64,000 bases of DNA from JADLHS01 sp044225555 (GCA_044225555.1 JBGAIM010000009.1:1-64000), one strand, 5' to 3'; counted from the first letter of the stretch, positions 17,479 through 27,126 are shown. Program-made: numbers and translations. Notes: generated by a model from the sequence alone, not told the origin.

Positions 17479-18072
17479 CTATCGCTTGCGCAAGCCGCAA
17501 TCCCAAACCTCCAGACCGGCGTACTTCTGCCCTGTAAACATAGCAAAGTCGGAATCCTGCTTGATTTCTTCCAAGAGCTTTAACGTTTCGTCCTGCTTCG
17601 CTTCCAGTGCCTCTTGGGCACGCTTCAAATTCACCGCAGCCAGATTCACCTGCTCGCGCTGCGCCATAACTGCATTCACATAATTTGCATTGCCGCTCGC
17701 GCCCGTTGGCGTCACCGCATCCAATCGCTCTATGCGATCCGCCTCCCGTTTCAGACGCTCGGCTTCCTTACTGGTATAAGCCAACAACGCATCCACTTTG
17801 GCGATGCGCGCTACTGTTTCAGGTTTGATATTCGAGATCAGTACTGTTTTTGCCTGCCCCTCGATCACCGCAGCGCACTTTGTATGCGTTCCGATTTTGC
17901 CAAGACATTGCGTGATCCTGACCTCTTTCCAATGCGCCAGCGGTCTCTCGCCTTCCTTATTCTGTTGCCAAGCCAGTAGTGGTGACAAATCTATCTGTTT
18001 ACCCCCAACAGTCCGGAACTCCTGGGCCATTACAGGAAGCACAAGCAACACAAGCAGGAGAGGGGTTTTCAT
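17479..18072 (-). CDS. Exported protein with coiled coil, unknown function
   Basis: A 197-residue protein with a clear signal peptide (MKTPLLLVLLVLPVMAQ). It has a short beta-rich part (FRTVGGKQIDLSPLLAW, VRITQCLGKIGTHTKCAAVIEGQAKTVLI) and a long charged helix (about residues 100-185; ARIAKVDALLAYTSKEAERLKREADRIERL) of coiled-coil type. Four Cys occur in the mature part. The start at 18072 places the signal peptide at the N-terminus; upstream in-frame ATGs are less likely. A TTGCAG-17-TATGAG pair lies 7 bp before it. Family not recognised. Confidence 0.65.
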   Translation of the reverse strand: MKTPLLLVLLVLPVMAQEFRTVGGKQIDLSPLLAWQQNKEGERPLAHWKEVRITQCLGKIGTHTKCAAVIEGQAKTVLISNIKPETVARIAKVDALLAYTSKEAERLKREADRIERLDAVTPTGASGNANYVNAVMAQREQVNLAAVNLKRAQEALEAKQDETLKLLEEIKQDSDFAMFTGQKYAGLEVWDCGLRKR

Positions 18073-18179
18073 AAAATATCTCATAAAATACCATTTCGAG
18101 GTCTGCAAGACTTTTCCAGAGTTACTTGAAATGCTCGAAGCCATAGCATCCCGAGCTTCGCGACATCGACCGCCGCCGC

Positions 18180-20108
18180 CTACTTAATCTCTTCGGGCTT
18201 TTTCTCCTCCGCCTTCTTCTGGCTGCCATCGTCCTCGGTGGCGGGAGCGGTCAAGCCGGCGGGCTCCGCTTTCCAGCGCTTGTAGTCGGAGAGGAAGAGC
18301 TGTTCGGGGAAGAACCCTTCCGGGGCTTCGCGCAACGGAAAGGTCGTGGCGATCTGCTTCCGCAACATGCTCTCGAGAATGAAGCTGGCCCAACTGTGTT
18401 CGCCCGCCCGCACCCATTGCGAAAGGAAACGGCTGTCCATGGTTTGCGGCGTCAGATACAGACCGCGCACCGGTTTGAGGAGGTCGTGCACCGCAAAAAA
18501 CTGGGACTGCGCATTCTGCGTCAGCCACACACACTGACGGTCGCCGTACCAAGCCACCGCCCAGGGAATATCGCTCATCATCAGCTCCGTCGGCTTCATC
18601 CAACCGCTGGTTTGCTGGACGGCGGGGGGATAATACGGCGGATAGTTCAACGGCGAAATCTTGGGCGGCGCAAAGATGTAAAGCATGGGCAGGCACATCA
18701 GCAGCCCGAAGCCGCCAACAATGAGGTAGCGCAGTTCCCGCAGCTTGATGTTCATCTGGTCCAGCAACTGAAAGAACAGGCCGATACCAAAGACGAACAC
18801 CAGGGGCACGGTGAGCACCAACAGGTTCTCGGAGTTGATCACGGGGGAATCCTCGGAGAGCTGGGTTCGACCCAACGATTGCACCAAAACGAAGAGCAAC
18901 AGCGTGGCCAGCAGAAAAAAGCGCAGGCGTTGCAAGGCGGGATTCCGGAAGTTGAGCAGCAGTCCGGCCAGGAACAACGCCGTCACCCAGCTTCCTCCGA
19001 GCTTGGGCAACTCGTCCTGGATGATTTGCCGGGAGTTGGCAGAAAGTTTGACCAGGAACGGCTGCAAAGGTTTCTCTCCCAGCCCCTTGAAATCGGGTTC
19101 GAGCGAGCGCTCGAGTCTGTTCTCCGGGAACAGATAGGAGCCTTCCACCAGCGCGTAACCGGCTGTGCCAAACGGGGTGCCGCTGACGGCGAGATTGCGC
19201 CAGATCCACGGGCTCAAGACTACGAGGAACACTCCGCCGGCGAGCAGCAGAATTCGCGTGCGCCGGATCGCACAGAAGATTCCAAGATACACCAGCACCG
19301 GAATGACCAGCCAGCCGAACGCATAGCGCGTGAGCGTTCCCAGACCCAGCAGGAGGCCGATCCCGAGCGCCAGCCAGAGTTGCGCGCGATGACTCCAGAC
19401 CGGCTCCCGCTCTTCGCTTTCAATCCAGACCAGACACCAGACCAGGCCGAGAAAGATGAGCATGAGCAGCATCGTGGACAGGCCCGAGACGCTGAAACGC
19501 CAGAGCAGCTCACAACACAGCAACAAGGCAAAGGACATCCAGGCAACCTGTTGATCGAAGAGCCGCCGCGCGAGAAAGAAAGTGACTCCGGCCATGGCAA
19601 TCAACAGCAACTGATTGAACAGGCTGATGATAAAATCCGGTTGATAGCGCATGAATTGGCGCGGCGCCGCTTCCGTGGGCCGGACGGCAGGCACGCTCCA
19701 GTAGGGATCCTTGAGGTTGATCTCGTAGCGGAAGGGGAGGACTTTCATCAACCCGGCCAGCACCAACGGATACACCGGCGGATTGGCGAGGTCCGGATGC
19801 ATCCCCCGAAGCTGCGCATAATCCGGCCGCGGCTCCTCCGCCGTCGGCGTCAAGCGATCCGCATTGTGCTTTTTGATCAGGTAAATGCTGAAGGGCCGGA
19901 CGAACTGGGTTGAATAGCCGCGTCCCTCCGCCAGGTTTCGCCCCACCTGCGCGGCATCCATCGCCTCTTGCGTCCCCAGGTTGCGAAAAGCGCGCCAGTT
20001 ATAGCCCAGCACCAGAATGACAACGAGGAGCGTGACGAACAAGGCTCGCAGCCCGCGGCCGCCGCCGTCCTGCTCCAGCTTGTGAATGAAATCCTGAACG
20101 GACGGCAT
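18180..20108 (-). CDS. GT39/ArnT-like membrane glycosyltransferase
   Basis: A 642-residue polytopic protein with about ten or more hydrophobic helices: ALFVTLLVVILVLGY at residues 22-36, then FIISLFNQLLLIAMAGVTFF, WLALGIGLLLGLGTL, VLVYLGIFCAI and later blocks up to YLIVGGFGLLMCLPMLYIF. The first periplasmic loop (GTQEAMDAAQVGRNLAEGRGYSTQFV) has the acidic position and Y-x-T/S motif typical of lipid-linked-sugar mannosyl/arabinosyl transferases. A soluble periplasmic C-terminal domain (about 480-642) ends in a Lys/Glu tail. It is the last gene of the CorA - kinase - regulator run, only 3 bp after the regulator. Confidence 0.7.
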   Translation of the reverse strand: MPSVQDFIHKLEQDGGGRGLRALFVTLLVVILVLGYNWRAFRNLGTQEAMDAAQVGRNLAEGRGYSTQFVRPFSIYLIKKHNADRLTPTAEEPRPDYAQLRGMHPDLANPPVYPLVLAGLMKVLPFRYEINLKDPYWSVPAVRPTEAAPRQFMRYQPDFIISLFNQLLLIAMAGVTFFLARRLFDQQVAWMSFALLLCCELLWRFSVSGLSTMLLMLIFLGLVWCLVWIESEEREPVWSHRAQLWLALGIGLLLGLGTLTRYAFGWLVIPVLVYLGIFCAIRRTRILLLAGGVFLVVLSPWIWRNLAVSGTPFGTAGYALVEGSYLFPENRLERSLEPDFKGLGEKPLQPFLVKLSANSRQIIQDELPKLGGSWVTALFLAGLLLNFRNPALQRLRFFLLATLLLFVLVQSLGRTQLSEDSPVINSENLLVLTVPLVFVFGIGLFFQLLDQMNIKLRELRYLIVGGFGLLMCLPMLYIFAPPKISPLNYPPYYPPAVQQTSGWMKPTELMMSDIPWAVAWYGDRQCVWLTQNAQSQFFAVHDLLKPVRGLYLTPQTMDSRFLSQWVRAGEHSWASFILESMLRKQIATTFPLREAPEGFFPEQLFLSDYKRWKAEPAGLTAPATEDDGSQKKAEEKKPEEIK

Positions 20109-20111
20109 AAA

Positions 20112-21488
20112 TCAAAATCCCTCGAGGTGGTAGGTGTGCAGTTTGCGATGAAACGTCCGGCGCGGCATGCCGATCTTTTTGGCGGCCAGTGTGCGGTTGC
20201 CATTGGTTTCCTTCAAGGCGCGAATGATCAATTGTTTTTCCGCCTCTTTCACCGTCAAATCACTCTTGGCCAGCACCCGGACGGGATCCCCTGATGGCCC
20301 GGCCTCGGATCGCACGGTCCGTGGCAGGTCGCGCGCGGAAATCCGTTCGGCCCGGCACAAGACCACCGCGCTCTCGATGGCCGTGCGCAACTCGCGCACG
20401 TTGCCCGGCCAGCGATGGTTCATCAACAATTCCAGCGCATCCGCCGTGAAGTCCTTCACTGGTTTGTTGTTTTCCTGGGCAAACTCGCGCAGAAAATTTT
20501 GCGCCAGCAACGGAACATCCTCGGCGCGCTCACGCAATGGCGGCAGGTTGATCTCCACCACGCGCAGCCGGAAGAACAAGTCCTCCCGAAATGTCCCGGC
20601 CTTCACGAGGTCCTCGAGATTCTTGTTGGTTGCGGTGACCAGCCGCACGTCAGCGCTCAGCGTCTTGTTCGAGCCGACCCGCTCGAAGGTGCGCTCGCCG
20701 AGGAAACGCAGCAGTTTGATCTGAATGGTGGCATCAATCTCGCCGATTTCGTCGAGGAACAATGTCCCGCCCTGCGCCTGCTCAAACCGGCCAATGCGTC
20801 GTTCGTGCGCGCCGGTGAACGCGCCCTTTTCATGGCCAAATAACTCGCTTTCCAGGAGGGTCGCCGACAAGGCGGCGCAATGCACCGAGACCAGGGGTTG
20901 CTTCGCGCGCGGACTAAGTTGATGAATCGCCTTGGCAACAAGTTCCTTGCCCGTGCCGCTTTCGCCCATGATCAACACCGTGGCCCGCGTCGGGGCGACT
21001 TGCTGAACGATGTCGAACACCTCACGCATCGCCGGCGATTCGCCGACGATGTTCTCCATCCCGAACTTGGTGTCCAGTTGCTGCCGCAGCGAAGTGTTCT
21101 CGGACTCGAGTTTCTGCGAACGTACGGCCCGCGCGATGCGCATCTCGAGCTCGTCAATTTGCAGCCGGCCCTTGGCGATGTAATCGTCCGCGCCGCGCTT
21201 CATCGCGTCCACCGCGAGTTCCTCCGAACCGTAGGCGGTCATCAGAATGCAAATGGGCGGTTTGGCCAACGACTTGGCCCGGGCGATGAGCTTGAGGCCG
21301 TCATCGCTGGGCATCCGGAAGTCCGTCAGCATCACGTCAAAGCTTTCGCGCTCGAGCAATTCCATCGCGCTCTTCGCGTCCTCGGCGAGGTAAACGTCAA
21401 AGCGTTCTTCCAGCGCCGCCCGCAGGCCCTCGCGCGTGGGTTTCTCATCGTCAACAATGAGCAGGGTGGGTTTCATCAATTCACTCAT
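20112..21488 (-). CDS. NtrC-family sigma-54 response regulator
   Basis: 458 residues: receiver (6-120; DDE acidic pocket, LTDFRMPSDDG phospho-Asp), sigma-54 AAA+ domain (about 145-370; Walker A GESGTGKELVAKAIH, the sigma-54 contact loop ELFGHEKGAFTGAHERR, Walker B GGTLFLDEIGE, arginine region FREDLFFRLRV) and a Fis-type helix-turn-helix (NRTLAAKKIGMPRRTFHRKL). It activates sigma-54 promoters after phosphorylation. The receiver's conserved Lys is followed by Gly (YIAKGR) rather than Pro, a small oddity. It follows the kinase gene by 11 bp, so the two are a cognate pair. Confidence 0.93.
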   Translation of the reverse strand: MSELMKPTLLIVDDEKPTREGLRAALEERFDVYLAEDAKSAMELLERESFDVMLTDFRMPSDDGLKLIARAKSLAKPPICILMTAYGSEELAVDAMKRGADDYIAKGRLQIDELEMRIARAVRSQKLESENTSLRQQLDTKFGMENIVGESPAMREVFDIVQQVAPTRATVLIMGESGTGKELVAKAIHQLSPRAKQPLVSVHCAALSATLLESELFGHEKGAFTGAHERRIGRFEQAQGGTLFLDEIGEIDATIQIKLLRFLGERTFERVGSNKTLSADVRLVTATNKNLEDLVKAGTFREDLFFRLRVVEINLPPLRERAEDVPLLAQNFLREFAQENNKPVKDFTADALELLMNHRWPGNVRELRTAIESAVVLCRAERISARDLPRTVRSEAGPSGDPVRVLAKSDLTVKEAEKQLIIRALKETNGNRTLAAKKIGMPRRTFHRKLHTYHLEGF

Positions 21489-21499
21489 CGCCGGTCAAT

Positions 21500-22744
21500 T
21501 CAGGCCGGCAGCGGAGCGGCCAGCAACTTTGTTTTCTTCTCGTACAACGGCAGCCAGAGGCGGAAGGTGGTGCCGCGTCCGACATGACTTTCCAATTCAA
21601 TGCGCCCGCCATGCGCGCGGACGATGCGCTGCACGATCATCAACCCCAGGCCCGTGCCTTTTTTCTTGGTGGTATAAAACGGCTCGAAGATTCGGTTGAT
21701 CTGTTCCTGCGGAATCCCGCCGCCGGTGTCGGTCACGCTGACCCACACGGCCTCCGAAGTGTCGCCGGTTTGGAGGGTCAACGTGCCGCCACGGGTCATC
21801 GCCTGCATGGCGTTTTTCACCAGGTTCACAAGCGCCTGCTGGGTCTGCGTCGGATCAATCGGCGTGGCCGGGATTTGCCGGGCGAGTTTCGTTTTGATGA
21901 CGATGCCGCGATTGTCGAGTTCGGGCCGCAGGAGTTGCACGGTCTTTTGAACCACCTCGTTGAGCGAGGTAATTTTGATCTGCAGTGGCGTGGGCCGAAT
22001 CGCCTGTAGGAATTGCGTGACGATGTAATCCAGGCGGTTGATCTCGCCCTTCGCGACGGAGAGGTATTGGTCCAGCTTGCCGATGACATCGGTTGCATCC
22101 TGATCCGCCACGCTGGCTTGCGAGCGGGACCGGGCGGGCGCCACGCCGCGGGCGGCGGACGGTTTGAGTTTTTTTAACTCCCGCTCCATGAGTTGCAGGT
22201 GAATGTGCAAGGCATTGAGCGGATTCCCAATTTCGTGGGCCACGCTGGCCGCCAGCAGCGTGAGCGCCTGCACCCGTTCACTCTCGATGGCCTCGAAGGT
22301 CTGCTGCCGGGCTTCCGTGGCATCGTGCAGGATCAACGCCAGTCCGGAACTGCCGACCGCCTCGCCATCCAGTGGCGCGGCGTACAGCCGGAGGAATCGC
22401 GGGCGGGGATATTCGACCTCGAACTCATGGCGCACGTAGCGTTTGCCGCCTTCCGCATCGTGCCGGGAGATTTTCTTCCAATCCAGCTCCGGCAAAATCT
22501 CATCGAGGTGCAGGCCTTCCGTGCTCGATTGCAGTCCGAGCAACCGCGTCACCGCCTGGTTGAAATAGAGAATGCGCCCATGCTCATCCACCACGAGCAC
22601 GCCGTCCTCGATGGTGTTGAAGAGCGTTTCCAGAAAGCTGCGCTCGCGCGCCAGCCGTTGGACGACGGTTTGTAGGCCTTCTTTGTCGAGCCGGCCAATG
22701 CGCCCGAGGACCTTGTCGAGAAAACTGGATTTCGGTGCAGCCAC
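21500..22744 (-). CDS. PAS histidine kinase, partner of the NtrC regulator
   Basis: A 414-residue soluble kinase. The PAS domain (about 38-150) starts LFNTIEDGVLVVDEHGRILYFN. The H-box VAHEIGNPLNALHIH holds the phospho-His near residue 183; ATPase boxes are NLVKNAMQAM (N), DTGGGIP (G1) and FEPFYTTKKKGTGLGL (F/G2). A Ser/Arg-rich insertion of about 30 residues (KPSAARGVAPARSRSQ) splits the two helices of the dimerisation hairpin, which is unusual. No transmembrane segment, so it senses a cytoplasmic signal. Confidence 0.92.
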   Translation of the reverse strand: MAAPKSSFLDKVLGRIGRLDKEGLQTVVQRLARERSFLETLFNTIEDGVLVVDEHGRILYFNQAVTRLLGLQSSTEGLHLDEILPELDWKKISRHDAEGGKRYVRHEFEVEYPRPRFLRLYAAPLDGEAVGSSGLALILHDATEARQQTFEAIESERVQALTLLAASVAHEIGNPLNALHIHLQLMERELKKLKPSAARGVAPARSRSQASVADQDATDVIGKLDQYLSVAKGEINRLDYIVTQFLQAIRPTPLQIKITSLNEVVQKTVQLLRPELDNRGIVIKTKLARQIPATPIDPTQTQQALVNLVKNAMQAMTRGGTLTLQTGDTSEAVWVSVTDTGGGIPQEQINRIFEPFYTTKKKGTGLGLMIVQRIVRAHGGRIELESHVGRGTTFRLWLPLYEKKTKLLAAPLPA

Positions 22745-22747
22745 AGT

Positions 22748-23749
22748 TCAGAACCAATTGCGTCGTTTCAAATACCAATACGTCCCGATGGTGGTCAGCG
22801 CCGTCAAACCGAAGGCAAACGCATAGCCATGCTCCCAGTTGACTTCGTGCATGTCCTTCGAAAAGTTCATTCCATACCAACTGGCCACAATCGTGGCCGG
22901 TGTGGACAGGATGGTGATTAGCGTTAGGGCTTTAACCACTTCGCCCGTCCGATTGGACGACATGCTGAGATAGACCTGAAGAATGCCCGTGAGCGAGTCC
23001 GTGTAGCTTTGGGCCAGTTCGGAAATCTGAAACAGCCCGTCATAAACATTCCGATAGTACGGCACCATGTGCGGGCGGATGAGCTTGAATTCGCCGCGCG
23101 CGAACCGGGCCAGCACCTCACGCTGCGGACCGATGATCTGGCGCAGATGGACCACTTCCTTTTTGACCTTAAGGATCTCGTTGAGCACCTTCGGCGTAGG
23201 GTGTTGCAATGCCTGCTGCTCCAGTTCCGCAATCTCCAGCGAAAGCTCCTCCAGCGCCGGCTTGTAATTGTCCACGATGCCGTCGAGCAGGTTGTAGGCG
23301 ACCCGGTCGGGGGCCCGGGCGATGTGGGTCGTGCCCTTGGTCGCCCGTTCCTCCGCCTGGGCAACGCTGCGAATCGGTCCGTCGTGGTAGGTAACCAAAA
23401 AATTCTTCCCAAGAAAGAAGTCCAGCTCGCTTGTGCCGAACACCCCGTCCTTCCGGCTGTAGTCCACTGCGTGGATTACCATGAAGAGATACGGCGCGAA
23501 CTTGTCGTCCTCCTTGGGCGTAAATTCCTCGACCTTGGGCGAAGGACTGATGCACACGCAGTCCTGGATGGACAAGGGGTGGAAGTGAAACAAGGTTTCC
23601 AGGACGAACTTCTTTTCGTCATCCGTCGGACTTTCCAGATCAATCCAGAGAAACAAGTTCGTATCGCTCAACAGTGTCGGCATGAGAAACATCTCGACAT
23701 TCTGGGTGTGCAGACGACCCTGCGTGGTGAAGGCAAGTGAGCGGATCAT
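22748..23749 (-). CDS. corA: CorA-type magnesium/divalent cation channel
   Basis: A 333-residue CorA family protein: large cytoplasmic N-domain (FLWIDLESPTDDE, VTYHDGPIRSV), long helix, and two C-terminal membrane segments. The signature YGMNF precedes the last loop (WYGMNFSKDMHEVNWEHGY), as needed for the pore entrance. The chain ends in a basic tail (YLKRRNWF). It is 3 bp upstream of the kinase gene and may head a four-gene transcript with kinase, regulator and GT39. Confidence 0.92.
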   Translation of the reverse strand: MIRSLAFTTQGRLHTQNVEMFLMPTLLSDTNLFLWIDLESPTDDEKKFVLETLFHFHPLSIQDCVCISPSPKVEEFTPKEDDKFAPYLFMVIHAVDYSRKDGVFGTSELDFFLGKNFLVTYHDGPIRSVAQAEERATKGTTHIARAPDRVAYNLLDGIVDNYKPALEELSLEIAELEQQALQHPTPKVLNEILKVKKEVVHLRQIIGPQREVLARFARGEFKLIRPHMVPYYRNVYDGLFQISELAQSYTDSLTGILQVYLSMSSNRTGEVVKALTLITILSTPATIVASWYGMNFSKDMHEVNWEHGYAFAFGLTALTTIGTYWYLKRRNWF

Positions 23750-23932
23750 GATGTTTCGCGATTGTCCCGACGTGTCAGGCTGGCACGAATGTTAAACCTC
23801 AGTGTCGCTGATGCAAGAATTGTCTGGGCTGAATCGGCACAGCAGCCTGAGCTTGACCCAACTCCAAAAAATGAATTCCATCTTGTAAAGCACAGTCTGA
23901 ATTCGCATCGGAAAGCGCTGGGAACAACCAAA

Positions 23933-24856
23933 ATGAAAATTAATCGAACGATATTTCAAAACCCAATCACCCTTATCGCCTTGCTACCGCTCGCCAGCTT
24001 CTTGCTGGTCGCCGATAACACGCGGGCTCAAGGCCAGACTCCCAAACGCGTGCTGGTGGTGACCACCACGGTGGGTTTTCGACACGACTCGATTCCGACC
24101 GCCGAGAACATCTTGGGCCAACTCGCGCAAAAGAGCGGCGCTTTCACGGTGGATTACGCCCGGGTTGATGTGAAAGACCCCCGATACAAGGGCGCTGATG
24201 GCAAGCCGGACAAGGCCAAATACGGACCGGTCGTCGCCGCTGTGTTGGCAGAGAAAATGAGTCCGGCGGCGTTGCAGAACCTGGACTTGGTGATCTTCGC
24301 CAACACGACCGGCGATTTGCCACTGCCCGACAAGGAAGCCTTTTTGAACTGGATCAAATCGGGCAAGGGCTTCGTCGGCATCCACTCCGCTGCGGATACC
24401 TTTGACAAGACCGGCGAATACCCAGGCTACGCGCCATACATCGAAATGCTCGGTGGAGAGTTCAAGACCCACGGGGCCCAGGTGGAAGTGGACGCGATCA
24501 ACCAAGACCCACAATGCCCGGCCTGCCGCCATTTGCCCGCTAACTGGAAAGTGTTCGACGAAATCTACCAGTTCAAAAGCTTCGAGCGCACGAAGGTCCA
24601 CGGTCTGTTGACGCTCGACAAGCATCCGAACAACAAGACGCCCGGAGATTATCCGGTCTCGTGGATCAAAGAATATGGCCAGGGCCGGGTGTTCTACACC
24701 TCACTCGGTCACCGCGAGGACGTCTGGGATCCCGACTGGAAGGATGGCAGCGGTCAGCGCAAGAATTCGCCGGAAATTGCCCAAGCGTATCAACAGCATC
24801 TGCTGGGCGGCATCAAATGGGCCCTCGGGCTGGAAAAAGGCAATGCCAAGCCTTGA
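23933..24856 (+). CDS. Exported ThuA-domain protein
   Basis: A 307-residue protein with a signal peptide (ALLPLASFLLVADNTRAQG) and a ThuA domain: RVLVVTTTVGFRHDSIPTAENIL, GKGFVGIHSAADTFDKTGEYPGY, GGEFKTHGAQVEVDAI and a closing YGQGRVFYTSLGHREDVW, then GGIKWALGL. The H-S-A-A-D loop is the usual ThuA site region. ATG 23933 is chosen over an upstream ATG because it puts the signal peptide at the N-terminus. It precedes a Tat-exported Gfo/Idh/MocA gene by 87 bp, the same pairing as ThuA/ThuB. Confidence 0.85.
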   Translation: MKINRTIFQNPITLIALLPLASFLLVADNTRAQGQTPKRVLVVTTTVGFRHDSIPTAENILGQLAQKSGAFTVDYARVDVKDPRYKGADGKPDKAKYGPVVAAVLAEKMSPAALQNLDLVIFANTTGDLPLPDKEAFLNWIKSGKGFVGIHSAADTFDKTGEYPGYAPYIEMLGGEFKTHGAQVEVDAINQDPQCPACRHLPANWKVFDEIYQFKSFERTKVHGLLTLDKHPNNKTPGDYPVSWIKEYGQGRVFYTSLGHREDVWDPDWKDGSGQRKNSPEIAQAYQQHLLGGIKWALGLEKGNAKP

Positions 24857-24943
24857 TCCAACGAACATCCACGCCAATCCGGTGCATGTTTCCGTCAAGA
24901 AAAGGATAGCCATTCGGGAGCGCACCGGAGCAAAATAACTAAG

Positions 24944-26320
24944 ATGAACCAACCGGACAGCAACGAGACTGGATTCAACCGGCGTGACTTCCTCAAGGGT
25001 GGCTCACTCGCCACGCTCATGGCAATGATGGGTGGCGTCGAATTGATCGCCCAACCGGCATCGGAACCAAAAGCCGAGACCAAGCCCGGCTCAATCGTAA
25101 AGGTCGCCGTGATTGGCTTGGGACCGTGGGGACGGGAGATTCTCGACCAGCTTGCGCGCATCCCGCTGAAGGACACCCATGCCGAGGTGGTCGCCATTTG
25201 CGACAACTATCCCGCCATGCTCCGCCGCAGCGCCAGTAAAGCGCCGGGCGCAACGCAAGCGGAAGATTACAAGGCCGTTCTGGACAACAAGGACGTTCAG
25301 GCCGTCATCATCGCCACCCCCTCGCACTTGCACAAAGACATCGCCATCGCTGCGCTCAAGGCCGGCAAACATGTCTATTGCGAAGCCCCGCTTGCCACCA
25401 CGACGGAAGACGCCAAAGCCATTGCCCTCGCGGCCAAGGAGGCCGTTGGTCAGGTGTTCCAAACCGGTCTGCAGATGCGGTCCGATCCTCAGCGCCATTT
25501 TCTCTTTCCCTTCATTCGTTCCGGAGCGCTGGGCAAGCCGGTCATGGCCCGCGCCCAGTGGCACAAGAAACAAAGCTGGCGCGCCGCTTCACCCAATGCC
25601 GAACGTGAAAAGGCGGTCAACTGGCGGTTGGACCGGGAACTCTCGCCTGGACTCATCGGCGAGATCGGCATTCACGCCCTCGAACAGGCGGGCTGGTTCT
25701 TCAATGTAGAACCCATCGCGGTGACCGGTTTTAGTTCCACGATGTTGTGGAAGGACGGTCGCGAGGTGCCGGATACCGTACAGGCGGTGATCGAATACCC
25801 CGGCGGCTTGCGGTTCAGCTACGACGCGTCGCTGGCCACCTCGTTTGACGCCGAGTATGAATTGCTTTACGGCAGCGATGCGACCGTGATGATGCGCGAC
25901 AGCAAGGCGTGGATGTTCAAGGAAGTGGACTCGGCGCTGCTCGGCTGGGAGGTCTATGCGCGCAAGGACAACTTCTACAAGGAAACCGGCATCGTCCTCG
26001 CCGCCGGCAGTTCCAAGCAAACGGCGCTGGTGGACAAACCTACGGATGGCGGGCCGGCGGCACTCCCGCCACTCTACCATTCCCTCGCAGCCTTCCTGGC
26101 CAACTGCCCCGAAGTCAGCAACGCCGTGGAGGATTTCAAAACGATGTTTGACCCGAAAGACAAGGCCGGCCTCGCCATCAACCTGCAATCGCTGACGCTC
26201 AAGCCGTACGCCGGTTACCGGGAAGGTTACGCCGCGACCGTTCTGGCGCTCAAAGCCAACGAAGCGGCCAAAGGCAACCAACGCATCGAATTGAAAAAAG
26301 AATGGTTTGAATTGGCGTGA
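24944..26320 (+). CDS. Tat-exported Gfo/Idh/MocA oxidoreductase
   Basis: 458 residues. The N-terminal Tat motif FNRRDFLKGG (twin Arg 13-14) is followed by a short hydrophobic stretch. The Rossmann motif VAVIGLGPWGREILDQL starts near residue 50; the EKP position of the family reads CEAPLATTTEDAKA (EAP, Lys replaced by Ala), so the usual lysine is missing. EIGIHALEQAGWFF near 245 carries the His. It belongs to the Verrucomicrobia/Planctomycetes exported subgroup that carries its NAD(P) cofactor through Tat. It likely acts on periplasmic keto-sugars with the ThuA protein upstream. Confidence 0.85.
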   Translation: MNQPDSNETGFNRRDFLKGGSLATLMAMMGGVELIAQPASEPKAETKPGSIVKVAVIGLGPWGREILDQLARIPLKDTHAEVVAICDNYPAMLRRSASKAPGATQAEDYKAVLDNKDVQAVIIATPSHLHKDIAIAALKAGKHVYCEAPLATTTEDAKAIALAAKEAVGQVFQTGLQMRSDPQRHFLFPFIRSGALGKPVMARAQWHKKQSWRAASPNAEREKAVNWRLDRELSPGLIGEIGIHALEQAGWFFNVEPIAVTGFSSTMLWKDGREVPDTVQAVIEYPGGLRFSYDASLATSFDAEYELLYGSDATVMMRDSKAWMFKEVDSALLGWEVYARKDNFYKETGIVLAAGSSKQTALVDKPTDGGPAALPPLYHSLAAFLANCPEVSNAVEDFKTMFDPKDKAGLAINLQSLTLKPYAGYREGYAATVLALKANEAAKGNQRIELKKEWFELA

Positions 26321-26367
26321 CCGAATCGCGTCAGACACAATAACGGGTGATATAAAGGGAAAGCAAC

Positions 26368-27036
26368 ATGATGAAATCGAATATGAAAATGAACATGGAA
26401 ACTACGTTGCGCGCCGGAATACTGGCCGCGCTGCTGGCGCTGCCCGCGAGCACACAGCTTTGGGCCGAAGACGCCAAGCCAGTCCGCTACGATGCGCAAT
26501 CCACCGGCAGCAAGATGAAGATTGACGGCACTTCCACGATCCACGATTGGAGCATGGAGAGCGTCAACGTCGGCGGTTACATGGAAGTGGACGCCAAGTT
26601 TCCCGAATCCGCCCTTACGGACGCCAAGGCGGCCAAACCTGTCGTGAGCGTTTTCATCCCGGTGCGCACGCTCAAGAGCGGCAAGACGACCATGGACAAG
26701 GTCATGCAGGAACACATGAAGGAACCTGAATTCAAGAAGATCGAATACAAACTGCTCGAGTTGAAACCCAAGTCGCCCGCCGGCACCACCGGTCCGCTCA
26801 AGTTCGACGCGGTTGGGGCGCTGACCGTCGCCGGTGTCACCAAGACCAACACCATGCCCGTCACCATCGAAAAAGTGGAGGGCACCAAGCTCAAGGTTTC
26901 TGGCACGACCGCCTTCAAGATGACGGAATACGGCGTGAAACCGCCCGCACCGACGATCTTCGGCATGCCAACCATCTCCACCGGCGACGACATCAAACTG
27001 ACGTTTGACTGGGTTACCGCCCCCAAAGCGCCGTAG
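26368..27036 (+). CDS. YceI-family exported lipid-binding protein
   Basis: A 222-residue protein with a signal peptide of about 34 residues (GILAALLALPASTQLWAED). The YceI lipocalin-like fold follows: STIHDWSMESVNVGGYMEVDA, VSVFIPVRTLKSGKTTMDKVMQEHMK, FKKIEYKLLEL, GALTVAGVTKTNTMPVTIE and GTTAFKMTEYGVKPP. YceI proteins bind isoprenoid-type lipids in the periplasm. AAAGGGAAA lies 7 bp before the ATG. A hairpin with a T run follows the stop. Confidence 0.88.
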   Translation: MMKSNMKMNMETTLRAGILAALLALPASTQLWAEDAKPVRYDAQSTGSKMKIDGTSTIHDWSMESVNVGGYMEVDAKFPESALTDAKAAKPVVSVFIPVRTLKSGKTTMDKVMQEHMKEPEFKKIEYKLLELKPKSPAGTTGPLKFDAVGALTVAGVTKTNTMPVTIEKVEGTKLKVSGTTAFKMTEYGVKPPAPTIFGMPTISTGDDIKLTFDWVTAPKAP

Positions 27037-27070
27037 CCGCCGTCGGTAACCGCATTGGGAAATTTGCGCG

Positions 27071-27113
27071 TTTCGGCTGTTGCAGCTTCGGCTGTGACAG
27101 CCGAAATGTTTTT
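27071..27113 (+). terminator. Possible rho-independent terminator after YceI gene
   Basis: TTTCGGCTGT (27071-27080) can pair with ACAGCCGAAA (27097-27106), and an alternative inner stem TTCGGCTGT/ACAGCCGAA also exists; TGTTTTT follows. It lies between convergent genes. Confidence 0.5.
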
Positions 27114-27126
27114 CCCCACCGCCGCC

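Noticed and set aside
18396..19913. 505-residue plus-strand open frame
   Set aside because: Exactly antisense to the GT39 gene; Arg/Gln/His-rich without fold pattern. A GC-rich shadow frame.
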